A stretch of 64,000 nucleotides of DNA from VXMT01 sp965204835 (lineage in GTDB: Bacteria > Chloroflexota > Dehalococcoidia > UBA2979), in the NCBI GenBank assembly GCA_965204835.1, contig OZ242017.1, positions 186,001 to 250,000 of the forward strand, given 5' to 3'. The translations under genes and the position numbers were made by a program. This document shows positions 25,573-33,000 of the stretch, one piece after another (the stretch's first letter is position 1; each line of letters begins with the position of its first letter). The notes beneath the pieces are model-generated. The model saw only the letters and a list, made by a program, of their open reading frames with translations. It was not told the origin of the DNA and ran no database searches.

Positions 25573-26430
25573 GTGAGCGACGTGCGCACACAGATCGTGG
25601 AGATCATCGAAGAGGCCCTCTCCGGGGGCGAGGCCGTCGCCGTGGCGACCGTCATCGACCTCGGCGACCAGGGAGACCAGGGCATCCAGCTCGGCGGCAA
25701 GATGCTCGTCCGCAAGGACGGCTCGGCCGTGGGCGGCATCGGCGGCGACGCCATCGAGGAGGCCGTCCGCGAGTCCGCCGTCGTGGCGCTCGAGGAGCGG
25801 CCGCGGCTGGAGGCGCAGACCGTACACGTCGCCGCCGAGGGCGACGCCGTGTCGCGCCGCTCCCAGGCGCGGCCCGGCGACGCGCGCGTCATGATCGAAG
25901 TGCACGAGGCGCCGGGCCAGCTCGTGGTCGTCGGCGGCGGGCACGTCGGGCTCGCGCTCGCGACGATGGGCCACATGCTCGGCTTCCGCGTCATCGTGAT
26001 CGATGACCGCGAGGAGTTCGCCAACGAGGAGCGCTTCCCGATGGCGGAGCAGGTGATCGCGGAAGAGCCCGCGCCGGCCCTCGACGCGCTCGACATTAAC
26101 GACAGCACCTACGCCGTGCTCGTCTCGCGCGGGCACACGCTGGACGAGGAGGGCCTGCGTCACCTCGTCAGCCGCGGTGCGGCGTACGTCGGCATGATCG
26201 GCAGCCGCCGCCGCACCGGCACGGTGCTGCAGCACCTCGCGGACGACGGCTTCGACATCGACGACCTCGAGGCGGTGTACACGCCGATCGGGCTCGACAT
26301 CGGCGCCGAGACGCCCGAGGAGATCGCGATGTCGATCCTCTCGGAGATGGTGCTGGAGCGCCGTGGCGGGACGGGCCGGCAGATGCGCGAGGTCAAGGGC
26401 CGGGCGCGGCTCACCGCGCCGACGGGGTAG
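25573..26430 (+). CDS. XdhC/CoxI-family molybdoenzyme maturation factor
   Basis: A 285-residue two-domain XdhC protein. The N-terminal XdhC/CoxI domain has GGIGGDAIEEAVRE, and the C-terminal Rossmann domain has LVVVGGGHVGLALA, VLVSRGHTLDEE and YVGMIGSRRRTG. XdhC proteins bind molybdenum cofactor and help insert its sulfurated form into xanthine dehydrogenase/CO dehydrogenase-type enzymes. No structural subunit is in the window. A CATAAT (25525-25530) may be its -10. A GTG start is used. Confidence 0.85.
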   Translation: MSDVRTQIVEIIEEALSGGEAVAVATVIDLGDQGDQGIQLGGKMLVRKDGSAVGGIGGDAIEEAVRESAVVALEERPRLEAQTVHVAAEGDAVSRRSQARPGDARVMIEVHEAPGQLVVVGGGHVGLALATMGHMLGFRVIVIDDREEFANEERFPMAEQVIAEEPAPALDALDINDSTYAVLVSRGHTLDEEGLRHLVSRGAAYVGMIGSRRRTGTVLQHLADDGFDIDDLEAVYTPIGLDIGAETPEEIAMSILSEMVLERRGGTGRQMREVKGRARLTAPTG

Positions 26431-26530
26431 CCGCACCCACCCGCCTCCGGGAGTAAGGGGCGGGTCGGCTTGGGCCTCGATCCTGCGGGCCTGGGCCGGG
26501 TTCCTACTTCGTTAGGCGAGACGGAGACTC

Positions 26531-26776
26531 ATGGTGACAACGGTCAGCGTTCGCGAAGCGAAGACCCACCTGTCTCGCCTGCTCGCGCAGGTTGAGGCCG
26601 GAGAGGACGTCGTGATCGCTCGCAACGGCAAGCCCATCGCCCGCCTAGTCCTGTGCGAGCCGCCGGGTCGGCGCGAATTCGGAACGCTCAAGGGCCGGAT
26701 CAGGCTGGACGAGGGCTTCTTTGCTCCCCTTCCCGAGGAAGAGATCGCGGCATGGGAAGGCGACCAAACGTCGTGA
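26531..26776 (+). CDS. Orphan Phd/YefM-type antitoxin
   Basis: An 81-residue protein with the Phd/YefM core VREAKTHLSRLLAQVEAGED and VVIARNGKPIARLV, then an acidic tail. In such modules a PIN toxin normally starts at or before the antitoxin stop. Here no toxin frame follows; the next gene is an XdhC-domain protein 93 bases away. It may be a leftover of a decayed VapBC module or may protect against a toxin elsewhere. The other Phd-type antitoxin in the window (25111-25395) is only distantly similar. Confidence 0.8.
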   Translation: MVTTVSVREAKTHLSRLLAQVEAGEDVVIARNGKPIARLVLCEPPGRREFGTLKGRIRLDEGFFAPLPEEEIAAWEGDQTS

Positions 26777-26830
26777 CAATTCTTCGAGTACACATGGTGT
26801 GAGACGGCGACGCGACTACTCGCGCGCTGC

Positions 26831-26839
26831 TGGTACAAT
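26831..26839 (+). promoter_or_regulatory. Extended -10 promoter for the short XdhC gene
   Basis: TGGTACAAT is a TG-extended -10 element 30 bases before the GTG of the downstream gene; AGAGGAG lies between as ribosome-binding site. No clear -35 is present. Confidence 0.5.
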
Positions 26840-26868
26840 GCGCGGGCACGACCACAGAGGAGCAACAC

Positions 26869-27186
26869 GTGGCGGACGTTGAGCTGTACGAAGAGATCCG
26901 GGAAGCCCAGGAAGCCGGCGAGCGGCGCGTACTCGCGACCGTCGCGACGGTGCGCGGCTCCACGCCGCGCGGCCCCGGCGCGCAGATGCTGCTGCGGCCC
27001 GACGGCACCTTCGTCGGCACCATCGGCGGCGGTTGCGGCGAGGCCGAGGTCTGGCAGGAGGCCATGGAGACCCTGGCCGACGGCGCACCTCGCATCGTCG
27101 TGGTGGACCTCACCGAGGATGTCGAGGGTGACGACAAGATCTGCGGCGGCGTGATGGAGGTCTTCCTCGAGCGCATCGCCGACTAG
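26869..27186 (+). CDS. Stand-alone XdhC/CoxI N-terminal domain protein
   Basis: A 105-residue protein that is only the XdhC/CoxI domain: VRGSTPRGPGAQMLLRPDG, GTIGGGCGEAEVWQEA and DDKICGGVMEVFLE. The conserved Cys of GGGCGE, thought to help bind the molybdenum cofactor, is present here and is replaced in the longer paralogue at 25573 (GGIGGDA). The two may work as a split pair. A GTG start follows a good ribosome-binding site and its own -10. Confidence 0.82.
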   Translation: MADVELYEEIREAQEAGERRVLATVATVRGSTPRGPGAQMLLRPDGTFVGTIGGGCGEAEVWQEAMETLADGAPRIVVVDLTEDVEGDDKICGGVMEVFLERIAD

Positions 27187-27294
27187 GCGATCCGCGGAGG
27201 GCCCGGCAGCGTACCGTCCGTGACGGGGTCGCGTGGTACGATCCCGCGACACCGAAAACGCACGCCGCTGCGATTACGTCAGGGAGGCTGACCC

Positions 27295-27552
27295 ATGATC
27301 GGTGGTCTGGGCTGGCAGGAACTGCTCATCGTCCTCGTGATCATCGCGCTGATCTTCGGCGCGAGTCGCGTGGCCGACCTCGGCGGGGCGCTTGGCCGCG
27401 GCATCCGCGAGTTCCGCCAGGAAGCACGCAGCGACGACGAGCCGGAGGAGGCCCCCGAGGCCTCTGACGAGGACGGCGACGACGAGGGCGAAGAAGCTAC
27501 GGCCACCGCCACGGACGGCGAGGGCTCCGGCGAGGGCACGCGCTCCGGCTGA
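27295..27552 (+). CDS. tatA: Sec-independent translocase TatA/E subunit
   Basis: An 85-residue TatA-family pore protein. One N-terminal membrane helix (LLIVLVIIALIFG) is followed by the FGASRVADLGGALGRGIREF amphipathic helix with the conserved Phe-Gly hinge, then a strongly acidic tail. It exports folded proteins carrying twin-arginine signals. A likely client in this window is the Rieske protein at 52625 with TRRNF. tatC is not in the window. A clear terminator follows. Confidence 0.9.
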   Translation: MIGGLGWQELLIVLVIIALIFGASRVADLGGALGRGIREFRQEARSDDEPEEAPEASDEDGDDEGEEATATATDGEGSGEGTRSG

Positions 27553-27582
27553 CGCGCACCCGCCTGTAACGATGACCAGCCA

Positions 27583-27616
27583 CGCCCGGCGTCCACACGA
27601 CGCCGGGCGATTCTGT
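27583..27616 (+). terminator. Terminator after tatA
   Basis: A perfect 11-base stem (CGCCCGGCGTC / GACGCCGGGCG) with loop CACAC, followed by ATTCTGT, 31 bases past the tatA stop. Confidence 0.75.
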
Positions 27617-27662
27617 ATCTGACGACGGTGCCTGCACCGCAACGGGGAGAACGGGACGCTCG

Positions 27663-29096
27663 ATGACCGGCAGGCTCGGCCCTCGCGATCGGGCGGCGGT
27701 ACTGCTCGGCTCGCTCGCCGGCGAGGCCGCTCGACGGCTCGGCCGCGGCGGTGGCACGGCGCTGCCGGGGCTGATCGCGACGAGCGTCGCGCCCGGTGTC
27801 ACCGCCCGGCTCGCGCGGATGCCCGGCGCTGGCTCGGTCGTGGTGACCGGCACCAACGGCAAGACCACGACCTCCCACCTGCTCGCCGGCATCGCCCGCG
27901 CGGCCGGCCTCGACCCCATCGCGAACCGCTCCGGCTCCAACCTCGAACGCGGCATCGTCTCCGCGTACCTCGACGCCCTCGATGGGGCCGCCGTCGCCGC
28001 CGGCCCCCGCCTCGGCGTGCTCGAGGTCGACGAGGCGGCGCTGCCGGGCCTGCTCCCCGTGCTGCGCCCGCGCGCGGCGCTATTCCTCAACCTGTTCCGC
28101 GACCAGCTCGACCGCTACGGCGAGGTGGACTCGGTGGCCGAGGGATGGCGCGAGATGCTGCTCGCCGACGGCAGCGGGCTCGCGCTCGTGCTCAACGCCG
28201 ACGACCCGCCGATCGCCGCGCTCGCCGAGAGCGGCAGGGGCGATGTCGTCACCTTCGGCATCGAGGACCGCGCGGTCGCACTGGACGGCGACGAGCACGC
28301 GTCGGACGCGCGCTTCTGCGAGTGCGGTATGGCCTTCCGCTACGAGGCGGTGTTCCTCGGCCAGGCCGGGCTGTGGCACTGCGACGGCTGCGACCGCGCT
28401 CGGCCCGCGCCGGACGTGGCCGCGCACGATGTGCGCGTGGGCCACGGCGCGACGACGTTCACGCTCGACCTCGCGGGCCGCCGCGTCGAGGTGGAGCTGC
28501 CGCTGGCGGGGCTGTACGCGGTCTACAACGCGCTCGGCGCGGCCGCAGCCGCGCACGCGCTCGGCATCGAGGCGGACGTGATCGCGTCGGCGCTGGCGGA
28601 GGCCGCGCCCGCGTTCGGCCGGCAGGAGGCGTTCACGCTCGACGGCCGCGAGGTGCGGATGTGGCTGGCGAAGAACCCGGCCGGGCTCAACGCGGTGCTG
28701 CGCACCCTCGCGCCACCACCGGGCGACGAGGGCGGCTCGCCGGGTCTGCACGTGATGGCGCTGCTCAACGACGGCATCCAGGACGGGCGCGACGTGTCGT
28801 GGATCTACGACGCCGACCTCGAGCTGCTCGCCGGCCATGTCGAGAGCCTCGTGGTCTCCGGTGACCGCGCGCCCGACCTCGCGCTGCGTTGCCACCTCGC
28901 CGGGCTGCGCGTCGACGAGGTGCAGCCGCAGGCGGGCGTCGCGCTCGCGCGGGCGCTGCAGCTTGCCCCACCCGGGGCGCGCGTCGACGTGGTCGCGACG
29001 TACACGGCGATGATCGAGATGCGCGAGTTGCTCGCCGAGTGGACGGGCGCCGCGCCGTACTGGGCCTCCTCGGGGCAGCGAGGGGGCACCGCGTGA
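27663..29096 (+). CDS. murT: MurT-like Mur ligase (lipid II isoglutaminyl synthase subunit)
   Basis: A 477-residue Mur ligase-family protein. The ATP loop is VVVTGTNGKTTTSHLL, the central domain has NLFRDQLDRYGEV, and a four-Cys zinc ribbon (CECG, then CDGC) is inserted as in MurT. The C-terminal DUF1727-type domain carries LNDGIQDGRDVSWIYD. With GatD it amidates D-Glu of lipid II to D-isoGln. The stop overlaps gatD (GTGA). This pair is typical of monoderm bacteria and supports a cell wall without an outer membrane. Confidence 0.9.
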   Translation: MTGRLGPRDRAAVLLGSLAGEAARRLGRGGGTALPGLIATSVAPGVTARLARMPGAGSVVVTGTNGKTTTSHLLAGIARAAGLDPIANRSGSNLERGIVSAYLDALDGAAVAAGPRLGVLEVDEAALPGLLPVLRPRAALFLNLFRDQLDRYGEVDSVAEGWREMLLADGSGLALVLNADDPPIAALAESGRGDVVTFGIEDRAVALDGDEHASDARFCECGMAFRYEAVFLGQAGLWHCDGCDRARPAPDVAAHDVRVGHGATTFTLDLAGRRVEVELPLAGLYAVYNALGAAAAAHALGIEADVIASALAEAAPAFGRQEAFTLDGREVRMWLAKNPAGLNAVLRTLAPPPGDEGGSPGLHVMALLNDGIQDGRDVSWIYDADLELLAGHVESLVVSGDRAPDLALRCHLAGLRVDEVQPQAGVALARALQLAPPGARVDVVATYTAMIEMRELLAEWTGAAPYWASSGQRGGTA

Positions 29097-29863
29097 GCGA
29101 GCGAGGCATCCGCGCGCTCTGGCTCTACCCGGAGCTGATGAACGTCTACGCCGACCGCGGCAACGTGATCGCACTGCGCGCCCGCTGCGCCGAGCACGAC
29201 CTGGACTGCGAGGTGCGGCGCCTCGAGCTGGGCGGCGAGTTGCCCGACGATGCCGACCTCGTGCTCATCGGCGGCGGGCAGGACCGCGAGCAGCGGCGCG
29301 TCGCGCCGGACCTGCAACGCCACGCCGCGCGGCTGCACGAGTGGCGCGAGGAGGGCGTGGCGTTCCTCGCGGTGTGCGGTGGCTTCCAGCTCTTCGGGGA
29401 CGGCTACCGCACTGCGCGCGGCGAGGAGCTGCCCGGCGTTGGGCTCTTCGACGTGACCACGGTCGCGCCGCCACCCGGCGCGGAGCGCTGCGTCGGCGAC
29501 GTGCTGGCGGAGACCGATCTCGGCGGCATCGGCGAGGTCGTCGGCTTCGAGAACCACGCGGGCCGCACGTACCTCGGTCCCGGCGTGCGGCCCTTCGCGC
29601 GCGTGCGCCACGGCTGGGGCAACAACGGCGTCGACGGCACCGAGGGCGCCGTGACGGGCAGCGCGCTCGGCACGTACCTGCACGGCTCGTTGCTGCCTCG
29701 CAACCCGCGTGTCACGGACTGGCTCGTCGCCGCGGCGCTGCGCCACCGCTACGGCCCGGACGCCAGGATCGACGATGCGGCGCCCGAGGGCGCGTACGCC
29801 GTCGAGGCGCGTCGAGCGGCCGCGACGGCGGCTCGCGAGCGCGGACGGTCGAGCGTCGATTGA
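29093..29863 (+). CDS. gatD: GatD-like glutamine amidotransferase of lipid II isoglutaminyl synthase
   Basis: A 256-residue class I (CobB/CobQ-like) glutaminase subunit. The N-terminal LWLYPELMNVYADRGNVIAL is characteristic of GatD, the catalytic Cys is in FLAVCGGFQLFG, and the His is in GTYLHGSLLPRN. It supplies ammonia to MurT. It starts at the GTG overlapping the murT stop. Its tail is Ala/Arg-rich. Confidence 0.9.
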   Translation: MSERGIRALWLYPELMNVYADRGNVIALRARCAEHDLDCEVRRLELGGELPDDADLVLIGGGQDREQRRVAPDLQRHAARLHEWREEGVAFLAVCGGFQLFGDGYRTARGEELPGVGLFDVTTVAPPPGAERCVGDVLAETDLGGIGEVVGFENHAGRTYLGPGVRPFARVRHGWGNNGVDGTEGAVTGSALGTYLHGSLLPRNPRVTDWLVAAALRHRYGPDARIDDAAPEGAYAVEARRAAATAARERGRSSVD

Positions 29864-29919
29864 CGGCGCGCCGCCTGCGCCCGAACCTCTGATCGCGGGG
29901 GTTGTCTGGAAGGCGCGCC

Positions 29920-31137
29920 ATGAGCGTCCGGTGGCTGGCCGCCATCCTCGCCCTCTCCGTCCTCGTCGTCGCCTGCAACCGCAGCGCGGACGAGGACGTC
30001 GATGTCAGCGTCGACGGGACGCCGATACCCGCGCCCGGCACTGTCGCGACTCCCACGCCGACCGCCACGCCGCACGACCCCGCGATGCTCGTCCGCGCCC
30101 CGGCCGAGACGCCCGAACCGGACACCCTCGACCCCGACGACCTGCGCGGCTTCACGCACCCGGTGGAGGGCGCCTGCCTGCCGTTCACCGAGGCGCTCAT
30201 GCCCAACGCCCCCCGCGCGTACCGCAACGGGGTACACGAGGGCGTCGACATCTATCCCGGCTACGCCTGCGCGCACGTCGAGCTCGACACGCCGATCCTG
30301 GCGGTCTACGGCGGCACGGTGATGCGCGCGGACCTCGACTACGTCGACCTCACCCGTCAGCAGATCGAGGATCTCGCGGCGCGCACCGCGTCGCAGGGCT
30401 ATAGCGACCCGGAGACGCTCGACACGTACCGGGGGCGGCAGGTGTGGATCGACCACGGCGCCGGCGTCGTCAGCCGCTACGCGCACCTCGCCTCGATCGC
30501 CCCGGGCATCGAGGTCGGCGTGCGGGTCGAGCAGGGCCAGCACATCGGCGGTATGGGAGAGTCGGGGACCCCGGAGTCCCTGCTCGCGCCCGGCACCGAC
30601 ATCCACCTCCACTACGAGATCCGCATCGGCGACTCATTCCTCGGCGCCGACCTCGCGCCCGACGTCGTGCGAGGGATCTACGAGCGCCTGTTCAGCGACC
30701 CTTCGCGCGAGGGCGCGGCCGGCGAGCCGCCGCCCGTGCTCCACGTCTACACGGTGCGCGCGGGCGACACGGTGCAGTCCGTCGCCGACGAGTTCGGCAT
30801 CGGCGCGGAGTACGTCGTCTGGAACAACGACGACATCGCGTACCTCGACGACCCGCTCGAGGAGGGGACGCTGCTGCGCATCCCCGGCGTCGAGGGCATC
30901 GTCCACCGCGTGGCGCCGGGCGAGACCCTGAGCCTCATCGCGGAGCAGTACGGCGCGAACGTCGGCGCGATCGTCAACTTCGCCTCCAACGGGCTGAGCA
31001 ACCCCAACCTGCTCCACGTCGGCACGGCGATCCTCGTGCCGGGCGCCCGGCTCGATACGCCGGTCACGGCGCCCACGCCGGAGCCGACGGCGGTGACGGG
31101 CGAGGCGGCCGAAGAGGACGACTCGGGCTCCGAGTAG
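29920..31137 (+). CDS. M23 peptidase-type lipoprotein with two LysM domains
   Basis: A 405-residue secreted lipoprotein. The signal peptide ends LVVAC with lipobox Cys19, followed by a Thr/Pro-rich linker. The M23 (LytM) domain has NGVHEGVDIYPG and IHLHYEIRIGD metal-binding motifs, then two LysM repeats (HVYTVRAGDTVQSVADEFGI and VHRVAPGETLSLIAEQYGAN) and an acidic tail. It probably cleaves or binds peptidoglycan outside the cell. Metal ligands appear present, so it may be an active endopeptidase. The ATG at 29920 has GGAAGG upstream. It lies directly before lgt, the enzyme that would lipidate it. Confidence 0.85.
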   Translation: MSVRWLAAILALSVLVVACNRSADEDVDVSVDGTPIPAPGTVATPTPTATPHDPAMLVRAPAETPEPDTLDPDDLRGFTHPVEGACLPFTEALMPNAPRAYRNGVHEGVDIYPGYACAHVELDTPILAVYGGTVMRADLDYVDLTRQQIEDLAARTASQGYSDPETLDTYRGRQVWIDHGAGVVSRYAHLASIAPGIEVGVRVEQGQHIGGMGESGTPESLLAPGTDIHLHYEIRIGDSFLGADLAPDVVRGIYERLFSDPSREGAAGEPPPVLHVYTVRAGDTVQSVADEFGIGAEYVVWNNDDIAYLDDPLEEGTLLRIPGVEGIVHRVAPGETLSLIAEQYGANVGAIVNFASNGLSNPNLLHVGTAILVPGARLDTPVTAPTPEPTAVTGEAAEEDDSGSE

Positions 31138-31193
31138 GCGTCCGTAGCGACCCTCGCGCGTAGCATGGGCGGGGGACGGCAGGGGGCTGCGAC

Positions 31194-32033
31194 GTGCCGG
31201 TGCTGGCGATCGAGATTGGCTGGGATCCCAACCTCGCGCGGATCGGGGGGCTGCTGCTGACGTGGCACGGCCTCTTCACCGCGCTCGGCATCCTCGCCGG
31301 CGTGCAGCTCTCCCTCCAACTCGTGAAGGTCACCGGCTACGACTACGACGACGCCTATGAGCTCGCCCTCGTCGGCATCCCGTCCGGGATCATCGGCGCG
31401 CGACTGCTGTTCGTGGCCGAGGCGTGGGACTACTACGGCGCCAACCCCGGCGAGATCATCCGTATCACCGAGGGCGGCATCTCGATCTGGGGCGCCATCC
31501 TCGGCGGCGTCGGCGGTGCGCTCGCCTGGGGGCTCTGGAAGGGCTACCCCGCCGCGCGAGGGCTCGACCTCGCGGCGTTCGGCATCATCCTCGGGCAGGG
31601 CATCGGGCGCCTCGGCGACCTCGTCAACGGCGAGCACCTCGCGAAGGCGACCGACCTGCCGTGGGGCGTGATCTACACGCACTCCGACTCCCCGGCGTTC
31701 ATCCACTCGCTGACCGTGGGCGCGCACCACCCGGCGACGACGTACGAGATGCTCGGGGACTTCGTGATCCTCGCGCTGCTGTTCGTGGTGCTGTTCCGCG
31801 TGTTCTGGCACAGGCCGGGGCTGACGTTCTGCTTCTACATCGTGAGCTACGCGGTGATGCGGTTCTTCGTCACCGAGCTGCGCATCGACTCGTCCGACAC
31901 GTTCCTGCTCGACCTCAAGGTGCCGCAGCTGGTCGCGGTGCTCGTGATCCTCGGCGCGCTGCCGGTGATCTGGTACTTCGTGAGGCAGCCCCGGCTCGAG
32001 GAGCCCGCGCCGCCGCTGCTCCGCCGCGGCTAG
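31194..32033 (+). CDS. lgt: Prolipoprotein diacylglyceryl transferase
   Basis: A 279-residue membrane enzyme with about seven hydrophobic segments that attaches diacylglycerol to lipobox Cys. Seen: the TWHGLFTALG segment, SGIIGARLLFV, and the signature GQGIGRLGDLVNGE (families usually have GRxGNFxNxE; Asn is Asp142 here). A GTG start is used. The change in the signature is conservative and function is expected. Confidence 0.92.
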   Translation: MPVLAIEIGWDPNLARIGGLLLTWHGLFTALGILAGVQLSLQLVKVTGYDYDDAYELALVGIPSGIIGARLLFVAEAWDYYGANPGEIIRITEGGISIWGAILGGVGGALAWGLWKGYPAARGLDLAAFGIILGQGIGRLGDLVNGEHLAKATDLPWGVIYTHSDSPAFIHSLTVGAHHPATTYEMLGDFVILALLFVVLFRVFWHRPGLTFCFYIVSYAVMRFFVTELRIDSSDTFLLDLKVPQLVAVLVILGALPVIWYFVRQPRLEEPAPPLLRRG

Positions 32034-32039
32034 GGCCTC

Positions 32040-32306
32040 ATGGCCGGGCGCGTCCCGCAGGTCGTGCTCTACACGCGCGAGGGCTGCCGCCTCTGCACCC
32101 ACGCCCGCGACGCCCTGCGCCGCCTCGGCCGCGACGCGGCGTTCGAGTTGCGCATTGAGGACGTCGACGCGGACGCCTCGCTCGCCGAGCGGTACGGTGA
32201 TTCGGTGCCGGTGGTGGCGGTGGACGGCGTCGAGGTGAGCACGGGGCGGATCGACGTGGCGGCGGTGCGGCGGGCGGTATTGCAATCGAAGGAGACTCAG
32301 GAATGA
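32040..32306 (+). CDS. Glutaredoxin/thioredoxin-fold protein (DUF836-like)
   Basis: An 88-residue protein with a thioredoxin fold. The first strand VVLYTREGCRLCTHARDAL contains a CxxC redox pair, VPVVAVDGVEV supplies the cis-Pro loop, and a final helix follows. It resembles the DUF836/glutaredoxin-like family often found as single small proteins. It is probably a thiol-disulfide or redox-sensing protein. The ATG is six bases after lgt; the stop overlaps the next gene. Confidence 0.8.
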   Translation: MAGRVPQVVLYTREGCRLCTHARDALRRLGRDAAFELRIEDVDADASLAERYGDSVPVVAVDGVEVSTGRIDVAAVRRAVLQSKETQE

Positions 32307-32725
32307 TGGGATACCCGGTCATCCTCGTGGAGGACGACAACGACACGTTGCTCGTCACTGCGCCCGACTTTCCAGAGTTGACCACGTTTGGCGAAGATCG
32401 CGACGAGGCGATCGCGCGCGCGAGTGACGCGCTCGAAGAGGTGATCGCTGCGCGCATGTACGACCGAGAGGACATCCCGATGCCGTCGCGCGGGGATGTC
32501 TATGCGCTGGTCCCCACGCTCACGTCGGTCAAGGTCATCCTGTACCAAGGCATGCGCGATGACGGCGTCGGGAAGGCGGAGCTCGCGCGGCGCCTGGGGT
32601 GGCACATGCCGCAGGTGGACCGCGTGCTCGACATCAATCACCACTCGCGACTCGACCAGATGGACGCGGCTCTTGGAGCGATCGGTCGGCGCTTGCAGGT
32701 AGCGGCGACCGCGGCCCCGCGGTAG
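32303..32725 (+). CDS. HicB-like protein with C-terminal HTH
   Basis: A 140-residue protein. The N-terminal half has the HicB partial RNase H fold (YPVILVEDDNDTLLVTAPDF, PELTTFGEDRDEAIARASDA). The C-terminal half has a helix-turn-helix (DGVGKAELARRLGWHMPQVDRVLD). HicB antitoxins normally pair with a small HicA toxin; no HicA frame lies on either side. It overlaps the preceding stop (ATGA). It may be a solitary regulator. A paralogue lies at 45763. Confidence 0.75.
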   Translation: MMGYPVILVEDDNDTLLVTAPDFPELTTFGEDRDEAIARASDALEEVIAARMYDREDIPMPSRGDVYALVPTLTSVKVILYQGMRDDGVGKAELARRLGWHMPQVDRVLDINHHSRLDQMDAALGAIGRRLQVAATAAPR

Positions 32726-32757
32726 CGTGCCCGCACTGCGGCGGGGCGCGGCTCCGG

Positions 32758-32786
32758 TTGACACTCCCGTAACGCGTTCATAGCCT
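32758..32786 (+). promoter_or_regulatory. Promoter of the threonine synthase/sulfur cluster
   Basis: TTGACA (32758-32763), a 17-base spacer and TAGCCT (32781-32786). The -35 is perfect and the spacing ideal. It implies a ~205-base leader before the threonine synthase start at 33001. Confidence 0.55.
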
Positions 32787-32845
32787 CACATGTGCGCCCG
32801 AGGCGGCGAGTGCCCGCCCCGGCGACCGACGGACGAAGGCAGCCC

Positions 32846-32914
32846 GTGACGCTCCACACCTCCGACATGCGTCTGCTCCCGGCCGCCCCGATGGGCCGCA
32901 TGGTGATGCGCTAG
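32846..32914 (+). CDS. Possible 22-residue Met-rich leader peptide
   Basis: A short frame in the leader of the sulfur cluster. GTG at 32846 follows GAAGG at good spacing and ends at TAG 32914. It reads MTLHTSDMRLLPAAPMGRMV then MR: five Met in 22 residues, counting the start. It is followed by a hairpin (CCTCGC / GCGAGG). Leader peptides that sense amino-acid supply occur before amino-acid operons, so attenuation is conceivable. There are no Cys or runs of Thr, which weakens the idea. Confidence 0.3.
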   Translation: MTLHTSDMRLLPAAPMGRMVMR

Positions 32915-33000
32915 CCCGCGCGTCCTCGCTCGGCGAGGGCGACGGCGGGCCTCACCTGTCCGGCCACCGAACCCTCGACCAACCCAAAGGCCCTCACCAC

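Noticed and set aside
32790..33000. Riboswitch (SAM, TPP or T-box) before threonine synthase
   Set aside because: I could not find the conserved core sequences of these classes; only a small ORF and a hairpin are visible.
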